From Cryomorpha sp963748925 (lineage in GTDB: Bacteria > Bacteroidota > Bacteroidia > Flavobacteriales_D > Cryomorphaceae): a DNA stretch of 64,000 nt. The stretch spans positions 124,001 to 188,000 of the forward strand of contig CAVVKG010000002.1 of assembly GCA_963748925.1 (NCBI GenBank), written 5' to 3'. Below the pieces are notes generated by a model. The model made no database searches. It was not told the DNA's origin and worked only from the letters and a program-made list of their open reading frames with translations. How positions within the stretch are numbered: the stretch's first letter is position 1; every line of letters begins with the position of its first letter. A program made the translations under genes and the position numbers. Below, piece after piece: positions 54,572 through 63,692 of this stretch.

Positions 54572-54574
54572 GGT

Positions 54575-55093
54575 ATGAAATGGATAGTGGGCCTGTTATT
54601 ATTTAGCCTTCATCTTTCCGCGAGTGCACAGGAAGAAGTAGAAGAACCAAAAAACCGACTTACCTTTATGATGAGTCACACTTATGTTCCCGTTATTCTG
54701 AATGGAGAGGATAAGGAATGGGGAGCTGTACCCTCCCTGGGTTTAAACTATGATTATTGGGTTTCGGAAAGTGTAGGCTTAGGTATACACAGCGATTTTC
54801 TTTTGGAGAATTTTTTTATTGAAGAGTTCGAAGAGAGTAAAGCTCTTGAAAGAGAAAAACCTTTTGCAATGGTTGCGGTATTTCTCTATAAGTTCGAAAA
54901 TGAACTTACAACCTTAATTGCCTTTGGTGCCGAAATAGAAAAGAGCAAATCGCTCATGTTAGCTCAATTTGGTTTGGAATATGGCAAAGCTTTTGGAAAG
55001 AACTGGGAAGTAGGAGGGAACTTAACTTACGATTTAAAGTTTGAAGCTTACAATTCCTTTACTTTAGGGTTATCAATCTCTAAAATATTTTAA
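54575..55093 (+). CDS. Small outer-membrane beta-barrel protein
   Basis: 172 residues. Signal peptide ends near SASAQ. Strands alternate as in OmpW/OmpA-type barrels (LTFMMSHTYVPVIL, SVGLGIHSDFLLENFFIEE, FALGLSISKIF-type C-terminus ending in Phe). Three nt separate it from the upstream barrel gene, so the two are one unit. Confidence 0.75.
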   Translation: MKWIVGLLLFSLHLSASAQEEVEEPKNRLTFMMSHTYVPVILNGEDKEWGAVPSLGLNYDYWVSESVGLGIHSDFLLENFFIEEFEESKALEREKPFAMVAVFLYKFENELTTLIAFGAEIEKSKSLMLAQFGLEYGKAFGKNWEVGGNLTYDLKFEAYNSFTLGLSISKIF

Positions 55094-55404
55094 AAGTGTG
55101 TAGACTGCAAATGCGCATATTCCAATAAAAACCGGGAAAGGATAAGTTTTATTCTCTTTTAAAATTCATAAAGTACTCTCTTTACTATCTTCTCAATTTA
55201 TATAGAAGTTTTGTGCGAGTAATTAACAGAAACGGGAAAGACTAAGTTTAACTTAATTGGTGAAGAATCGTACTAAAAAAACGGAAATAGAATTTTAGAA
55301 TCTGCAGATGAGTTTCACTTGTGGTTTATGTATTTTTCTCGTTTCTTGCGATACAGAAATTCTATAGCTTGATGAAACAGTGGTTTAATCCCCTTCGTTC
55401 ACCC
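55094..55404. other. Intergenic region without recognised gene
   Basis: About 310 bp, AT-rich, no gene or clear promoter recognised. Confidence 0.4.
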
Positions 55405-57948
55405 ATGAAAATGAAGGGTGTCAGTTCTTTTTTATTAATACTCCTTAGTTTTTTAATCTCAGGTTTGAATTTATATGCACAGTCGCATATATCTGCTTAT
55501 CCCAAATGGGTAAATCAAATTGAAGTAGAAAACGGAGAGATTTATAAAGAAAGTACAAGTAATCAATACCTTCTTGTCGACTTTCAGGAAAACCTTCAAG
55601 CACAAACAAAATATATTCATTTTGCGATAAAAATACTGAACTCGGAGGGGGTTCAATCATTTTCGGATATTTCTGAAACCTATGATCCTAGCTATCAAGA
55701 GCTCAATTTTCATAAGTTGAGAGTAATCAGAGGTGGCGAAAACATTGACAAGCTACATCAAACTGAAATAAAAACAATACAGCGAGAGACTAGTTTAGAG
55801 CGAGCACTGTATGATGGTTCGTATACCGCTTTAATCCACCTTTCGGATATTCGTGAAGGCGATATATTAGAATATGCCTATTCAATCAAAGGCTTTAACC
55901 CCATCAATAAGGGAAATTTCTCCATTACATTTTATCAGCAGTACAATAGTCCGGTTAATCGAATTTACAATCGCATCGTTCTTCCTGCAGATTATAAGGC
56001 CGGTCTTAGGTATTATAACGATGCTGAAAGACCCGGCATCAATCGTGATAAGAATTCAAAAGAATACGTGTGGGATCTCGATGGCAGTGATTATAAGCTG
56101 TCAGATAGTAATGTGCCGAGTTGGTATGATGACTACAAACGTGTATCACTTTCCACATTCGAATCGTGGGAGAGTGTGGTCAACTGGGCCTTACCATTAT
56201 ATAACTACGATCCCAAAACGGTAGAATCTATTGTTACTCCCTTAATTGTGAAGGATAATGAGGAAGAAACCATCATAAACTGCATTAACCTGGTGCAAAA
56301 TGAGGTGCGCTATCTGGGTATGGAGAGTGGTATAAATGCATATAAGCCACATAACCCACTTCAGGTTTATAAGCAGCGGTACGGTGATTGCAAGGACAAG
56401 TCGCTTCTGCTGGTTTCACTTTTGCGATCGGCCGGTGTTGAGTCATATCCATTGCTTGTGAATACGAGCTACCGGCACACTGTAGATTCAAAACCACCTA
56501 GCAACTCTGCCTTCGATCATTGCGTGGTATTATTAAACTATGGTGGGATTGAATATGTTGTAGATCCTACAATCTCCAATCAGGGTGGCGATCTGGATAG
56601 CAGATCCACACCACATTACGGAAAAGGTCTTCTAGTTGCCGAAGGTCAAACTGAATTGTATGAGCTTGAGGATAGGTGGAATGCTTTTCTACATGTAAAT
56701 GAAACAATTGACTTTGATTCCATCGGAGGGCCGGCCACCCTTGAGGTTCAATCAATTTACAAAGGAGGAAAGGCCGATGGCATTCGCAATTACTTTTTAA
56801 CGAGTTCAAAAGACGAAATTCAAAAGAGTTACCTGAATTATTACAGCAACCTATATCCCTCTATAGAGTCCAATGGGGAGATTGTGATTTCGGACAATAA
56901 CCAAAGAACTTCCAATGAGCTCACTATTACAGAAAAATACCTTATTCCTGAATATTGGCTGCCCGATGAAGAAATGGGATTGTATGCTGAAATTTATCCA
57001 ATTATCCTTGAGTCAGAGATAAATTACCCGCAATCTGCTACCCGAAAAATGCCCTATTCCATTGGAGATAATCTGAAATTCATCCAGACAACTCAAGTCA
57101 ATTTTCCGGAGCCTTGGAATGTGGAGACATCCGTTCAGAATATTCAGGGCGATGGGTTCAAGTACCAGGGAATAGTAACTTACTCTGATCAGGTATTAAA
57201 AGTGACTCATAGCTATGAAAGAACGAAAAGGTATATAGAGGGAGATGAATTTCCTTTGTTCTTGTCAAAACACAATGAAATTCAGAACGAACTCCCGTTT
57301 TACATTTCTTACGATCCCGATGCATTAAGTGCCGGCGATAGTGTAAGCTGGCTTTCAATTTTTCTTACAATTATTTTCCTCGGTATAGGGACGTTTTTGG
57401 CTCTTACTGTTTACAAGAAATACGACCCGGAGCCAGAACTGGGTGCAAAAGAATTATCCTTTGGCGGCTGGTTAATTCTACCTGCCATTGGCCTTGCAAT
57501 TTCTCCATTTAAGTTGGTTTATGATATTGTTAATGCAGGGTTTTTTAATCCTATGATTTGGACTGCCTATGTAGACGATAAATTCGAGTACACGCTCTAT
57601 ATCGGATTTGAGCTGGCTTACAATATCCTTTATCTTGTATTTGTTATTCTATTGTGCATACTTTTTATTAAAAAAAGAACGAGCTTTCCTAAGCTAATAA
57701 TTGTGATGTACATTGCTAACCTGCTAATACCCGTAGTAGACGCCCTGGGGTATTATGTGGTTTTTTCTGCCGATCAGGTGTTTGATCTTGAGGATAGGAA
57801 ATTAATAATGAGAAGTCTCATTGGTGCCTGTATTTGGATACCATACTTTATTACCTCCAAACGCGTAAAAAATACCTTCACCCGAAAATTTCAGAAAGAG
57901 CCGCTTTTCGATGATGTACTGGTATCGGATGAATTAACACTAACCTAA
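55405..57948 (+). CDS. DUF3857 / transglutaminase-like membrane protein
   Basis: 847 residues from the ATG at 55405, chosen because it starts a signal peptide (MKMKGVSSFLLILLSFLISGLNLYAQ); an ATG at 55372 is also in frame. N-terminal DUF3857 (about 30-220; YIHFAIKILNSEG, LIHLSDIREGDILEYAYSIKG), then a transglutaminase-like domain with the triad Cys (YGDCKDKSLLL, near 328), His (FDHC, near 370) and Asp (VDPT, near 386). The C-terminal about 190 residues hold several membrane segments of DUF2569 type (FGGWLILPAIGLAIS). These proteins are common in Bacteroidota envelopes. The natural substrate is unknown. Confidence 0.87.
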   Translation: MKMKGVSSFLLILLSFLISGLNLYAQSHISAYPKWVNQIEVENGEIYKESTSNQYLLVDFQENLQAQTKYIHFAIKILNSEGVQSFSDISETYDPSYQELNFHKLRVIRGGENIDKLHQTEIKTIQRETSLERALYDGSYTALIHLSDIREGDILEYAYSIKGFNPINKGNFSITFYQQYNSPVNRIYNRIVLPADYKAGLRYYNDAERPGINRDKNSKEYVWDLDGSDYKLSDSNVPSWYDDYKRVSLSTFESWESVVNWALPLYNYDPKTVESIVTPLIVKDNEEETIINCINLVQNEVRYLGMESGINAYKPHNPLQVYKQRYGDCKDKSLLLVSLLRSAGVESYPLLVNTSYRHTVDSKPPSNSAFDHCVVLLNYGGIEYVVDPTISNQGGDLDSRSTPHYGKGLLVAEGQTELYELEDRWNAFLHVNETIDFDSIGGPATLEVQSIYKGGKADGIRNYFLTSSKDEIQKSYLNYYSNLYPSIESNGEIVISDNNQRTSNELTITEKYLIPEYWLPDEEMGLYAEIYPIILESEINYPQSATRKMPYSIGDNLKFIQTTQVNFPEPWNVETSVQNIQGDGFKYQGIVTYSDQVLKVTHSYERTKRYIEGDEFPLFLSKHNEIQNELPFYISYDPDALSAGDSVSWLSIFLTIIFLGIGTFLALTVYKKYDPEPELGAKELSFGGWLILPAIGLAISPFKLVYDIVNAGFFNPMIWTAYVDDKFEYTLYIGFELAYNILYLVFVILLCILFIKKRTSFPKLIIVMYIANLLIPVVDALGYYVVFSADQVFDLEDRKLIMRSLIGACIWIPYFITSKRVKNTFTRKFQKEPLFDDVLVSDELTLT

Positions 57949-57998
57949 TTTTTCCTGATATTTTGAATGATTTGGTAGCAGTCAATTGTGACGCAATT

Positions 57999-58616
57999 AT
58001 GAAACACACAGCTTACACTTATTCTGGAATAAGCACAAAGTTTGCTTTCCTTCTTTTGCTATTGCTCCCGGTTGGTGCAATGAGCCAGGAACTTGTTTTA
58101 GAGAAAATGCCATTGGCGGAAGCCATAGCACTTGAAGAAGATTTAAATTCTATAAACAAGGGATTTCATCCTTTACAAATATTCGATCAATTTATTAATG
58201 AAAACTACATCACATTAAAATACCAATGCTTGAGGTTTGAGCGGGTAGATGATGATTTTTCACCGAAGTTGCATACCTGGTATTCTTTTGACAACGATTC
58301 TATTGTTAGGGTAATAAAGTACTATTGGGGTTTTTATAGTACTGGTTTTAACCCGACCAAAAACCAGGAGCTGATAACAGCCGAGTTGAACAATACTGAA
58401 AAGTGGGAAAAAAAGTATGAGGCCTTAAAAAAGAAAATTAAGCGAAAAGTAGGCAGCAGAGGAAAAGAAGTTAAAAACAAAGAGTTTGGAGCATACAACT
58501 ATAAAGAGATGGAGTGGATAAAAGATGATTATAAGATTGTATTAACGAGCAAAATTGTACATTCGGAGGATTGGAAATTTGACACATACGTATCAATTCA
58601 AATCTTCTTAAAATAA
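57999..58616 (+). CDS. Exported protein, unknown function
   Basis: 205 residues from the ATG at 57999 (the longer frame begins with TTG). Signal peptide (FAFLLLLLLPVGAMSQ). The mature part is mixed alpha/beta with a basic stretch (KKKIKRKVGSRGKEVKNKEFG) but no known motif. Followed after 4 nt by the TonB-C-like gene. Confidence 0.55.
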   Translation: MKHTAYTYSGISTKFAFLLLLLLPVGAMSQELVLEKMPLAEAIALEEDLNSINKGFHPLQIFDQFINENYITLKYQCLRFERVDDDFSPKLHTWYSFDNDSIVRVIKYYWGFYSTGFNPTKNQELITAELNNTEKWEKKYEALKKKIKRKVGSRGKEVKNKEFGAYNYKEMEWIKDDYKIVLTSKIVHSEDWKFDTYVSIQIFLK

Positions 58617-58620
58617 CCCT

Positions 58621-59082
58621 ATGAGAGTAATTAGCGTCCTGATATTTTTAATGATTCCATTTTTATTAATTGGACAATCCACTTCGTATTTTTGCAAAAT
58701 GGGCGAACGCACAGATAGCGTTACCGTCTTTACTATGGTAGATGAAATGCCTGAATACAACGGTGCCTACCGCACCGCATATGAAGATCAGGAAAATAAT
58801 TTAGATTTATCCCTGCTTCCTGTACCTGATAAGGAAAAAGTGAAATCCTATGTTTCCTTTATTGTTGATCCTACGGGGAAAATCACCGAAGCTTGTGTTT
58901 ACGAGTTGCCGAGTTATGAGGGAGTACTTTCTGTATATGACTCTACTGCCGTAGAATTTGTAAAAACCTTAGAGTACAAGCCCGGAATGCACAGGGGCGA
59001 AGCACGTCATGTAATTATGACTACAGAAATAGTATTTGACGCGAAAGCTATAAAGAAGAGTAAGAAGGGTAAGAAAAAGTAA
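58621..59082 (+). CDS. Small secreted TonB-C-like protein
   Basis: 153 residues. Signal peptide (VISVLIFLMIPFLLIGQS). The core (VDEMPEYNG, VSFIVDPTGKITEACVYE, FVKTLEYKPGMHRG) follows the TonB C-terminal domain found in many Bacteroidota envelope proteins, here without the membrane-anchored part of a true TonB, and ends with a Lys-rich tail. Probably periplasmic protein-protein contact; not a genuine energy transducer. Confidence 0.75.
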   Translation: MRVISVLIFLMIPFLLIGQSTSYFCKMGERTDSVTVFTMVDEMPEYNGAYRTAYEDQENNLDLSLLPVPDKEKVKSYVSFIVDPTGKITEACVYELPSYEGVLSVYDSTAVEFVKTLEYKPGMHRGEARHVIMTTEIVFDAKAIKKSKKGKKK

Positions 59083-59440
59083 GATTACTTTGCTCTGTAC
59101 AATCTCAAATTAATACGCATTAAGCGGCTTAATGACTGGCCACTTTTTGGGAGTGCGTATGCAGGAGTCAATACTAACGCGCTCGTGCTGAGTCTCTCGA
59201 AATAAGTGTTTATTATCTGCCGATTATCGGGCTCAAAACAATACTAGGGTTGTTGTGCTATTTGGTATTCAGCTGATAGAAATACAGACTTTAATAAAAA
59301 CGAGATTCATTTGACTACTTAATAAAACAAATCTGAACCGATTGAAAAAAAGACGGAAGATAAATCTGTGGTGGAAAAAGTAAAAATGTTCAATACGGCC
59401 TATCAGATTTCCCCACACTCCAAATCTCCTGACTTAAAAA
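59083..59440. other. Intergenic region without recognised gene
   Basis: About 360 bp, no gene. It holds the inverted near-copy of the 20-bp element at 44366. Confidence 0.45.
59182..59201 (-). repeat. 20-bp dispersed element, opposite orientation
   Basis: Reverse complement of 44366-44385 with two differences. Confidence 0.6.
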
Positions 59441-59450
59441 GCAAAAAAAA

Positions 59451-59472
59451 GCCCACCAAAAAATTGGTGGGC
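59451..59472 (-). terminator. Duplicate hairpin of the YceI terminator
   Basis: GCCCACCAA-AAAA-TTGGTGGGC with an eight-A run on its left, which is a T-run on the minus strand. A twin lies at 59788-59809. Confidence 0.75.
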
Positions 59473-59475
59473 TCT

Positions 59476-59603
59476 GCTCCGCAGCATCTGTGCTGCTGCG
59501 GAAATTTACTATTCGCACATCAAACCTAAGAAAGAGCAATTGCCTAATATCCTCCCTGATTTTGGATGCTAATAGTTCAAGGTAGAATGTCTAGATGAGT
59601 TAA
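59476..59603 (-). repeat. 128-bp tandem repeat, copy 1
   Basis: Identical to 59607-59734 except one base. Each copy begins with an internal hairpin (CCGCAGCA ... TGCTGCGG). Confidence 0.93.
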
Positions 59604-59606
59604 TCC

Positions 59607-59734
59607 GCTCCGCAGCATCTGTGCTGCTGCGGAAATTTACTATTCGCACATCAAACCTAAGAAAGAGCAATTGCCTATTATCCTCCCTGATTTTGGATGC
59701 TAATAGTTCAAGGTAGAATGTCTAGATGAGTTAA
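59607..59734 (-). repeat. 128-bp tandem repeat, copy 2
   Basis: Offset 131 from copy 1. Confidence 0.93.
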
Positions 59735-59787
59735 GCCAGCTAAATATTTAATTTTTTGAATTGATGAATTGTTATGGCAAAAAAAAA

Positions 59788-59809
59788 GCCCACCAAAAAA
59801 TTGGTGGGC
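59788..59809 (-). terminator. Rho-independent terminator of the YceI gene
   Basis: GCCCACCAA-AAAA-TTGGTGGGC, 23 nt past the stop of the minus-strand gene; the T-run on that strand follows. Same sequence as 59451-59472. Confidence 0.88.
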
Positions 59810-59831
59810 TTAGTACTATCTCAATAGCGAA

Positions 59832-60464
59832 TTACATTTTCAACATAATGTCTAATTCAACATCATTAGAAATTACTACGTCTTCCGCAGGGTGAGTAAA
59901 TGCCACATCGTATTCAGTTCTGTCAAAAGTCAATTTTCCACCAGCAGTTTTTCCTGCTAAATCGATGGTTACATCTTTCACAGTTTCTTCATTGGTTTTT
60001 CCTCTAATCGTTAAGTTACCGGTAATGGTGTTGTTTGAAACATCATGCGAAATAACCTCAAAACGAGCTTTAGGAAAAGAATCAACCATAAAAAAGTCAG
60101 CTGATGAAAGGTGATTAACCAAGTCTTCTTTCGACTTTCCTTCTTCGGGAGTGTAGTTTTCATCCGTTGGAGTCATTGTGGTTAAGTCAGCTGTAAAGTT
60201 TCCACTTTTCACTTCATTTCCTTCCACGGTTAACTTTCCATCTGTAACAGCAACTGTTCCTGTGTGGGTGTATACTCCTAAAACATTTCCAGACCAAACT
60301 ACCTTACTTGTTGCAGGGTCAATTGTAAGGTCCATTACTTCAGCAGTTCCTTCCATTGAATTTTCGTCAGTTGTATTTTCTCCTGCGTTCTCTTCAGCTC
60401 CGCCACATGAAACTAAAGCTGTTGCAAAGACAAATAACAATAATGTTTGTGTTAATTTTCTCAT
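59832..60464 (-). CDS. YceI-family lipoprotein
   Basis: 210 residues. Lipoprotein signal with lipobox VSCGG (Cys near 20), an acidic linker, then the YceI lipocalin-like domain (about 45-210; VDLTIDPATSKVVWSGNVLG, TGTVAVTDGKLTVEG, GNLTIRGKTNEETVKDVTI, KLTFDRTEYDVAF). YceI proteins bind isoprenoid-type lipids in the periplasm. The lipoprotein form is common in Bacteroidota. Its own terminator follows directly. Confidence 0.92.
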   Translation of the reverse strand: MRKLTQTLLLFVFATALVSCGGAEENAGENTTDENSMEGTAEVMDLTIDPATSKVVWSGNVLGVYTHTGTVAVTDGKLTVEGNEVKSGNFTADLTTMTPTDENYTPEEGKSKEDLVNHLSSADFFMVDSFPKARFEVISHDVSNNTITGNLTIRGKTNEETVKDVTIDLAGKTAGGKLTFDRTEYDVAFTHPAEDVVISNDVELDIMLKM

Positions 60465-60886
60465 AAGATTTTATGGTTTTAAATTTTTTGCGAATATCCG
60501 CAAAATAACTGATTTAATATAAGACATCTAAATTATTGCATTTAACTTACCTCTCCGAAAATAATCCCGAAAGAAGGTCCCTTTAGTTTAAAAAGCCTAA
60601 AACTATATTTTCTGATTTCACCCTCCGTTTCATGAAAATTGCATTTACTTCTGAAGAGCATTTGTGTTTTCTATAATGCCATGTTTCACCTATTTTTACC
60701 TATCAATTTCAACACAAAGTTTATTTAAAGAAATGTCATAAGTTTAGATAGGTGGCACCCGATCCATAAAAATCTCATCTAAGCATAATAACAAGTACCT
60801 TATCAATCGGGTACACCACAGTGCCGGTTAGTCAGGAGCAGTTGCTAATTACCGTTTATTCTCCAAAATTTTCTTTAATTAACCAA
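60465..60886. other. Intergenic region without recognised gene
   Basis: About 420 bp, AT-rich. No ORF or repeat recognised apart from the structured element that follows. Confidence 0.45.
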
Positions 60887-60967
60887 AGATATAGACCGAC
60901 GTTTTGTGGTAAACTACCCTTGTGAAGATATTTGACACACCTTTGTCAATTGCGTAGGTCTATATCT
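60887..60967. other. 81-nt structured element (inverted arms with two inner hairpins)
   Basis: Outer arms AGATATAGACCGACG (60887-60901) and CGTAGGTCTATATCT (60953-60967) pair over 15 positions with one mismatch. Inside are two small hairpins: GGTA-aac-TACC and TTGACA-cacctt-TGTCAA (60932-60949). The three-stem layout could be a non-coding RNA, a protein-binding DNA cruciform or a remnant mobile element. It lies about 150 bp before an acetyltransferase gene. Confidence 0.45.
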
Positions 60968-61114
60968 CTATCTAAACGCTTCTTTGTAATTTACTCTATG
61001 TTCAACTTAATAATTAATATTAAAGTTCACTATATGGGAAATAGAGTGCAAACCCTTACGAATACCCAAAATACAGGTTGCGTAAGATTTATTTAAAAAA
61101 TAACCAAAATTCAA

Positions 61115-61654
61115 ATGATAACGGAAAGATTAAAATTAAGGTTTATTGATTTATCGGATTTAGATTCGATTCATAAGTTACATTCTTTACCGGAAACAGA
61201 TGAATATAATGCGTTAGGAATCCCGGACAATGTAATGGAAACTCAATCTATAATTGAACCTTGGATTGCAGAAAATAAGTCGAGCAAAATCAGGAATTAC
61301 ACCTTTGCAATTGAGAATAGGCTGAATAGTGAATTCATTGGTTTAATCGGACTAAAACTCGGCAATGAAAAATACAAACGCGGAGAAGTTTGGTTTAAAA
61401 TACATTCCGATCATTGGAGAATGGGTTACGCCACCGAATCATTAAAAGCAATAATAAATTTTGGATTTGAATCACGCAAATTACACCGCATAGAAGCAGG
61501 ATGTGCGGTAGATAATATTGGCTCCATTAAAGTCCTGGAAAAAGTTGGAATGATAAGAGAAGGAAGAGGAAGGCAAGTATTGCCGTTAAAATCAGGATGG
61601 TCTGATAATTTTGAATATTCGATACTTGAAACTGATAAACAGAAAACCAACTAA
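61115..61654 (+). CDS. GNAT acetyltransferase (RimJ/RimL-like)
   Basis: 179 residues. TERLKLRFIDLSDLDSIHKLHSL at the start, acetyl-CoA region EVWFKIHSDHWRMGYATESLKAIINFGF, and AGCAVDNIGSIKVLEKVGM near the end: the standard GNAT pattern, similar to the enzyme at 34870-35382. Substrate unknown. Confidence 0.88.
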   Translation: MITERLKLRFIDLSDLDSIHKLHSLPETDEYNALGIPDNVMETQSIIEPWIAENKSSKIRNYTFAIENRLNSEFIGLIGLKLGNEKYKRGEVWFKIHSDHWRMGYATESLKAIINFGFESRKLHRIEAGCAVDNIGSIKVLEKVGMIREGRGRQVLPLKSGWSDNFEYSILETDKQKTN

Positions 61655-61727
61655 GCACAATATTCTGTATAGTGCATACCCTGCGGGATAGCATATACAA
61701 TTGCCGTTGTAGCCAAGCAAAAAACGA

Positions 61728-61916
61728 ATGAAATACCTACTTACAGATCAGGAAACTGAAAGACTAAGATTTAGGTTGTTGAGATCAGATGACTTCGATT
61801 CATGGATGAATTTATTTAAAGCAAATAATATTGCTGAATATTTACAACTTGATCCCGAACTATCAGATTCTGAATTATGCAAGATCTGGTTTGACAAAGC
61901 ATTTACATTTCAATGA
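61728..61916 (+). pseudogene. Truncated GNAT acetyltransferase remnant
   Basis: 62 residues, only the N-terminal third of a GNAT enzyme (LTDQETERLRFRLLRSDDFDSWMNLF, DPELSDSELCKIWFDKAF). It lacks the acetyl-CoA binding motif, and no continuation is visible in the other frames before the promoter of the next gene. Likely a decayed duplicate. Confidence 0.65.
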
Positions 61917-61941
61917 AAAAAGGAAAAGTAATTTTTTCAAA

Positions 61942-61972
61942 TTTGTAACTAACTATACTGTGACTAACTTTG
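61942..61972 (+). promoter_or_regulatory. Promoter of the hibernation-factor gene
   Basis: TTTG (61942-61945), 19-nt spacer, TAACTTTG (61965-61972), an exact match to the Bacteroidota -33 / -7 pattern. Predicted start about 61979, leader about 45 nt. Confidence 0.8.
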
Positions 61973-62024
61973 AGGTTAATCACAATTACACTAAGTAGAC
62001 CTAAGTAGTTAAAAATCAAAGAAT

Positions 62025-62339
62025 ATGAAAATACAATTCAATACTGATAAGAACATTGATGGCACAGAAGCACTGGAAAAGTTTGTATCTGAAAAAATAA
62101 ACAGTGCCTTAAAACACTTTGATGACAAAATTACACGCATTGAAGTGCATCTATCTGACCAGAATGCTGATAAAGAAGGTGCAAATGATATACAGTGTAA
62201 GATGGAAGCAAGGATTGAAGGTATGCAGCCCGTGCTGGTGGAGAGTAAAAGTAGTTCAAAAGAGAAAGCTCTTGCTGCTACTGTCGATAAAATGAAGGCA
62301 AGATTGAGCTCTATAATCGGAAAAATGAAAAGTAAATAG
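62025..62339 (+). CDS. Short ribosome hibernation-promoting factor (HPF/RaiA family)
   Basis: 104 residues, the length of short HPF. Typical: strand MKIQFNTDKNIDGTEALEKFVSEKI, HFDDKITRIEVHLSD, EARIEGMQPVLVESKSSSKEKALAATVDKMKARL. HPF-type proteins bind the decoding centre and stabilise inactive 100S ribosomes during starvation. It lacks the long C-terminal dimerisation domain. A strong promoter lies just in front. Confidence 0.92.
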   Translation: MKIQFNTDKNIDGTEALEKFVSEKINSALKHFDDKITRIEVHLSDQNADKEGANDIQCKMEARIEGMQPVLVESKSSSKEKALAATVDKMKARLSSIIGKMKSK

Positions 62340-62603
62340 CGACAGGCAATTAAAAGGGTAAGAGCTAAGTTGTTTGTAAGCTAGTGGTTAGTCCGGCAGC
62401 CCGGTTTAAAAGCTTTTTGAAGGACAAAGCCATTGTAGCGGGTACAGCTCTGCCCAATGAATTGGGTAAAATGGCATTGCTATTTGAATAAACCACTGTA
62501 AACGGTTTAATGAAAAATCATTTGCTATATTTAGCCGCATCAAACTGTGTCTAACCTATTCACAATCAGAGAAGAACTTATAGTACATCCAGAAAACGTA
62601 TTT

Positions 62604-63665
62604 ATGCAAAATAAAATTACCGGTACCGGGAGTTATATTCCTACCGTCGTTCAAAAAAATGATCACTTTTTAACCCAAGCTTTTTATGACGAAAACCAGT
62701 TAAAAATCCCTACGTCAAATGAAATAGTCATTAAAAAATTCAAGGCTATTACCGGAATTGAAGAGCGCAGGTATGCATCCGGTGATTTAAAATGTAGCGA
62801 TTTGGGAACTATAGCCGCTGAGCGCGCTCTAGAAGATGCTGGAATAAACCCCGAGGAACTGGATTACATTATTGTAGGCCAGAATTTTGGCGATGTGGAC
62901 CCTGGAAACGCACAAAGTGATATGTTGCCGAGTATCGCTTCGCGCATTAAGTTCAATTTAAAAATAAAGAATCCGAATTGTGTCGCCTACGATGTGATTT
63001 TCGGTTGCCCGGGATGGCTGGAAGGAGTCATTCAGGCCAATGCGTATATCAAAGCAGGAATGGCTAGCAAATGCTTGATTATAGGCACAGAAACGCTATC
63101 GCGCATAGTTGATCCTTTCGACCGTGACTCCATGATCTATTCAGATGGGGCAGGGGCCTGCATTTTAGAAAAGAACCAAACGGGTCCCAATGGGATTTTG
63201 AGCTCAGCAACTCAATCCTTTACGCATGATGAAGCTTATTTCTTGTTTTATGGAAATTCATACAACCCTTCAGAAAATCAGGAAACGAAGTATATAAAAA
63301 TGCACGGCAGGAAGATATATGAGTTTGCGCTTAACAATGTTCCCTTAGCCATGAAGACCGCCCTTGAAAAAAGCGGGGTTGATATAAAAGATGTCAGCAA
63401 GATTTTGATTCATCAGGCCAATGAAAAAATGGATGAAGCCATTATTCAAAGATTCTATAAACTATATGATATGGAAATGCCTAAGGATGTAATGCCAATG
63501 ATTATCAATAAATTGGGAAATAGCTCAGTGGCTACTATTCCTACCTTGCTTGACCTCATCCTAAAAGACAAACTGGGAGGGCATAAAATTGAAAAAGGAG
63601 AAGTGATGATACTTGCTTCTGTGGGTGCAGGTATGAATGTGAATGCAGTTGTATATCGGTATTAG
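62604..63665 (+). CDS. 3-oxoacyl-ACP synthase III-type ketosynthase
   Basis: 353 residues from the ATG at 62604, chosen because FabH proteins begin at the ITGTGSYIPT strand; a GTG at 62547 would add an atypical tail. Catalytic Cys in FGCPGWLEG (near 134), His in LIHQANEKM (near 270) and Asn in KLGNSSVAT (near 304) are all present, as in KAS III. KAS III condenses an acyl-CoA with malonyl-ACP to begin fatty-acid synthesis; paralogues in Bacteroidota also make secondary lipids. No other fatty-acid genes are adjacent, so it may be a specialised paralogue. Confidence 0.92.
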   Translation: MQNKITGTGSYIPTVVQKNDHFLTQAFYDENQLKIPTSNEIVIKKFKAITGIEERRYASGDLKCSDLGTIAAERALEDAGINPEELDYIIVGQNFGDVDPGNAQSDMLPSIASRIKFNLKIKNPNCVAYDVIFGCPGWLEGVIQANAYIKAGMASKCLIIGTETLSRIVDPFDRDSMIYSDGAGACILEKNQTGPNGILSSATQSFTHDEAYFLFYGNSYNPSENQETKYIKMHGRKIYEFALNNVPLAMKTALEKSGVDIKDVSKILIHQANEKMDEAIIQRFYKLYDMEMPKDVMPMIINKLGNSSVATIPTLLDLILKDKLGGHKIEKGEVMILASVGAGMNVNAVVYRY

Positions 63666-63692
63666 CTTGCCAGCCTGAAACCAGAATTAATA

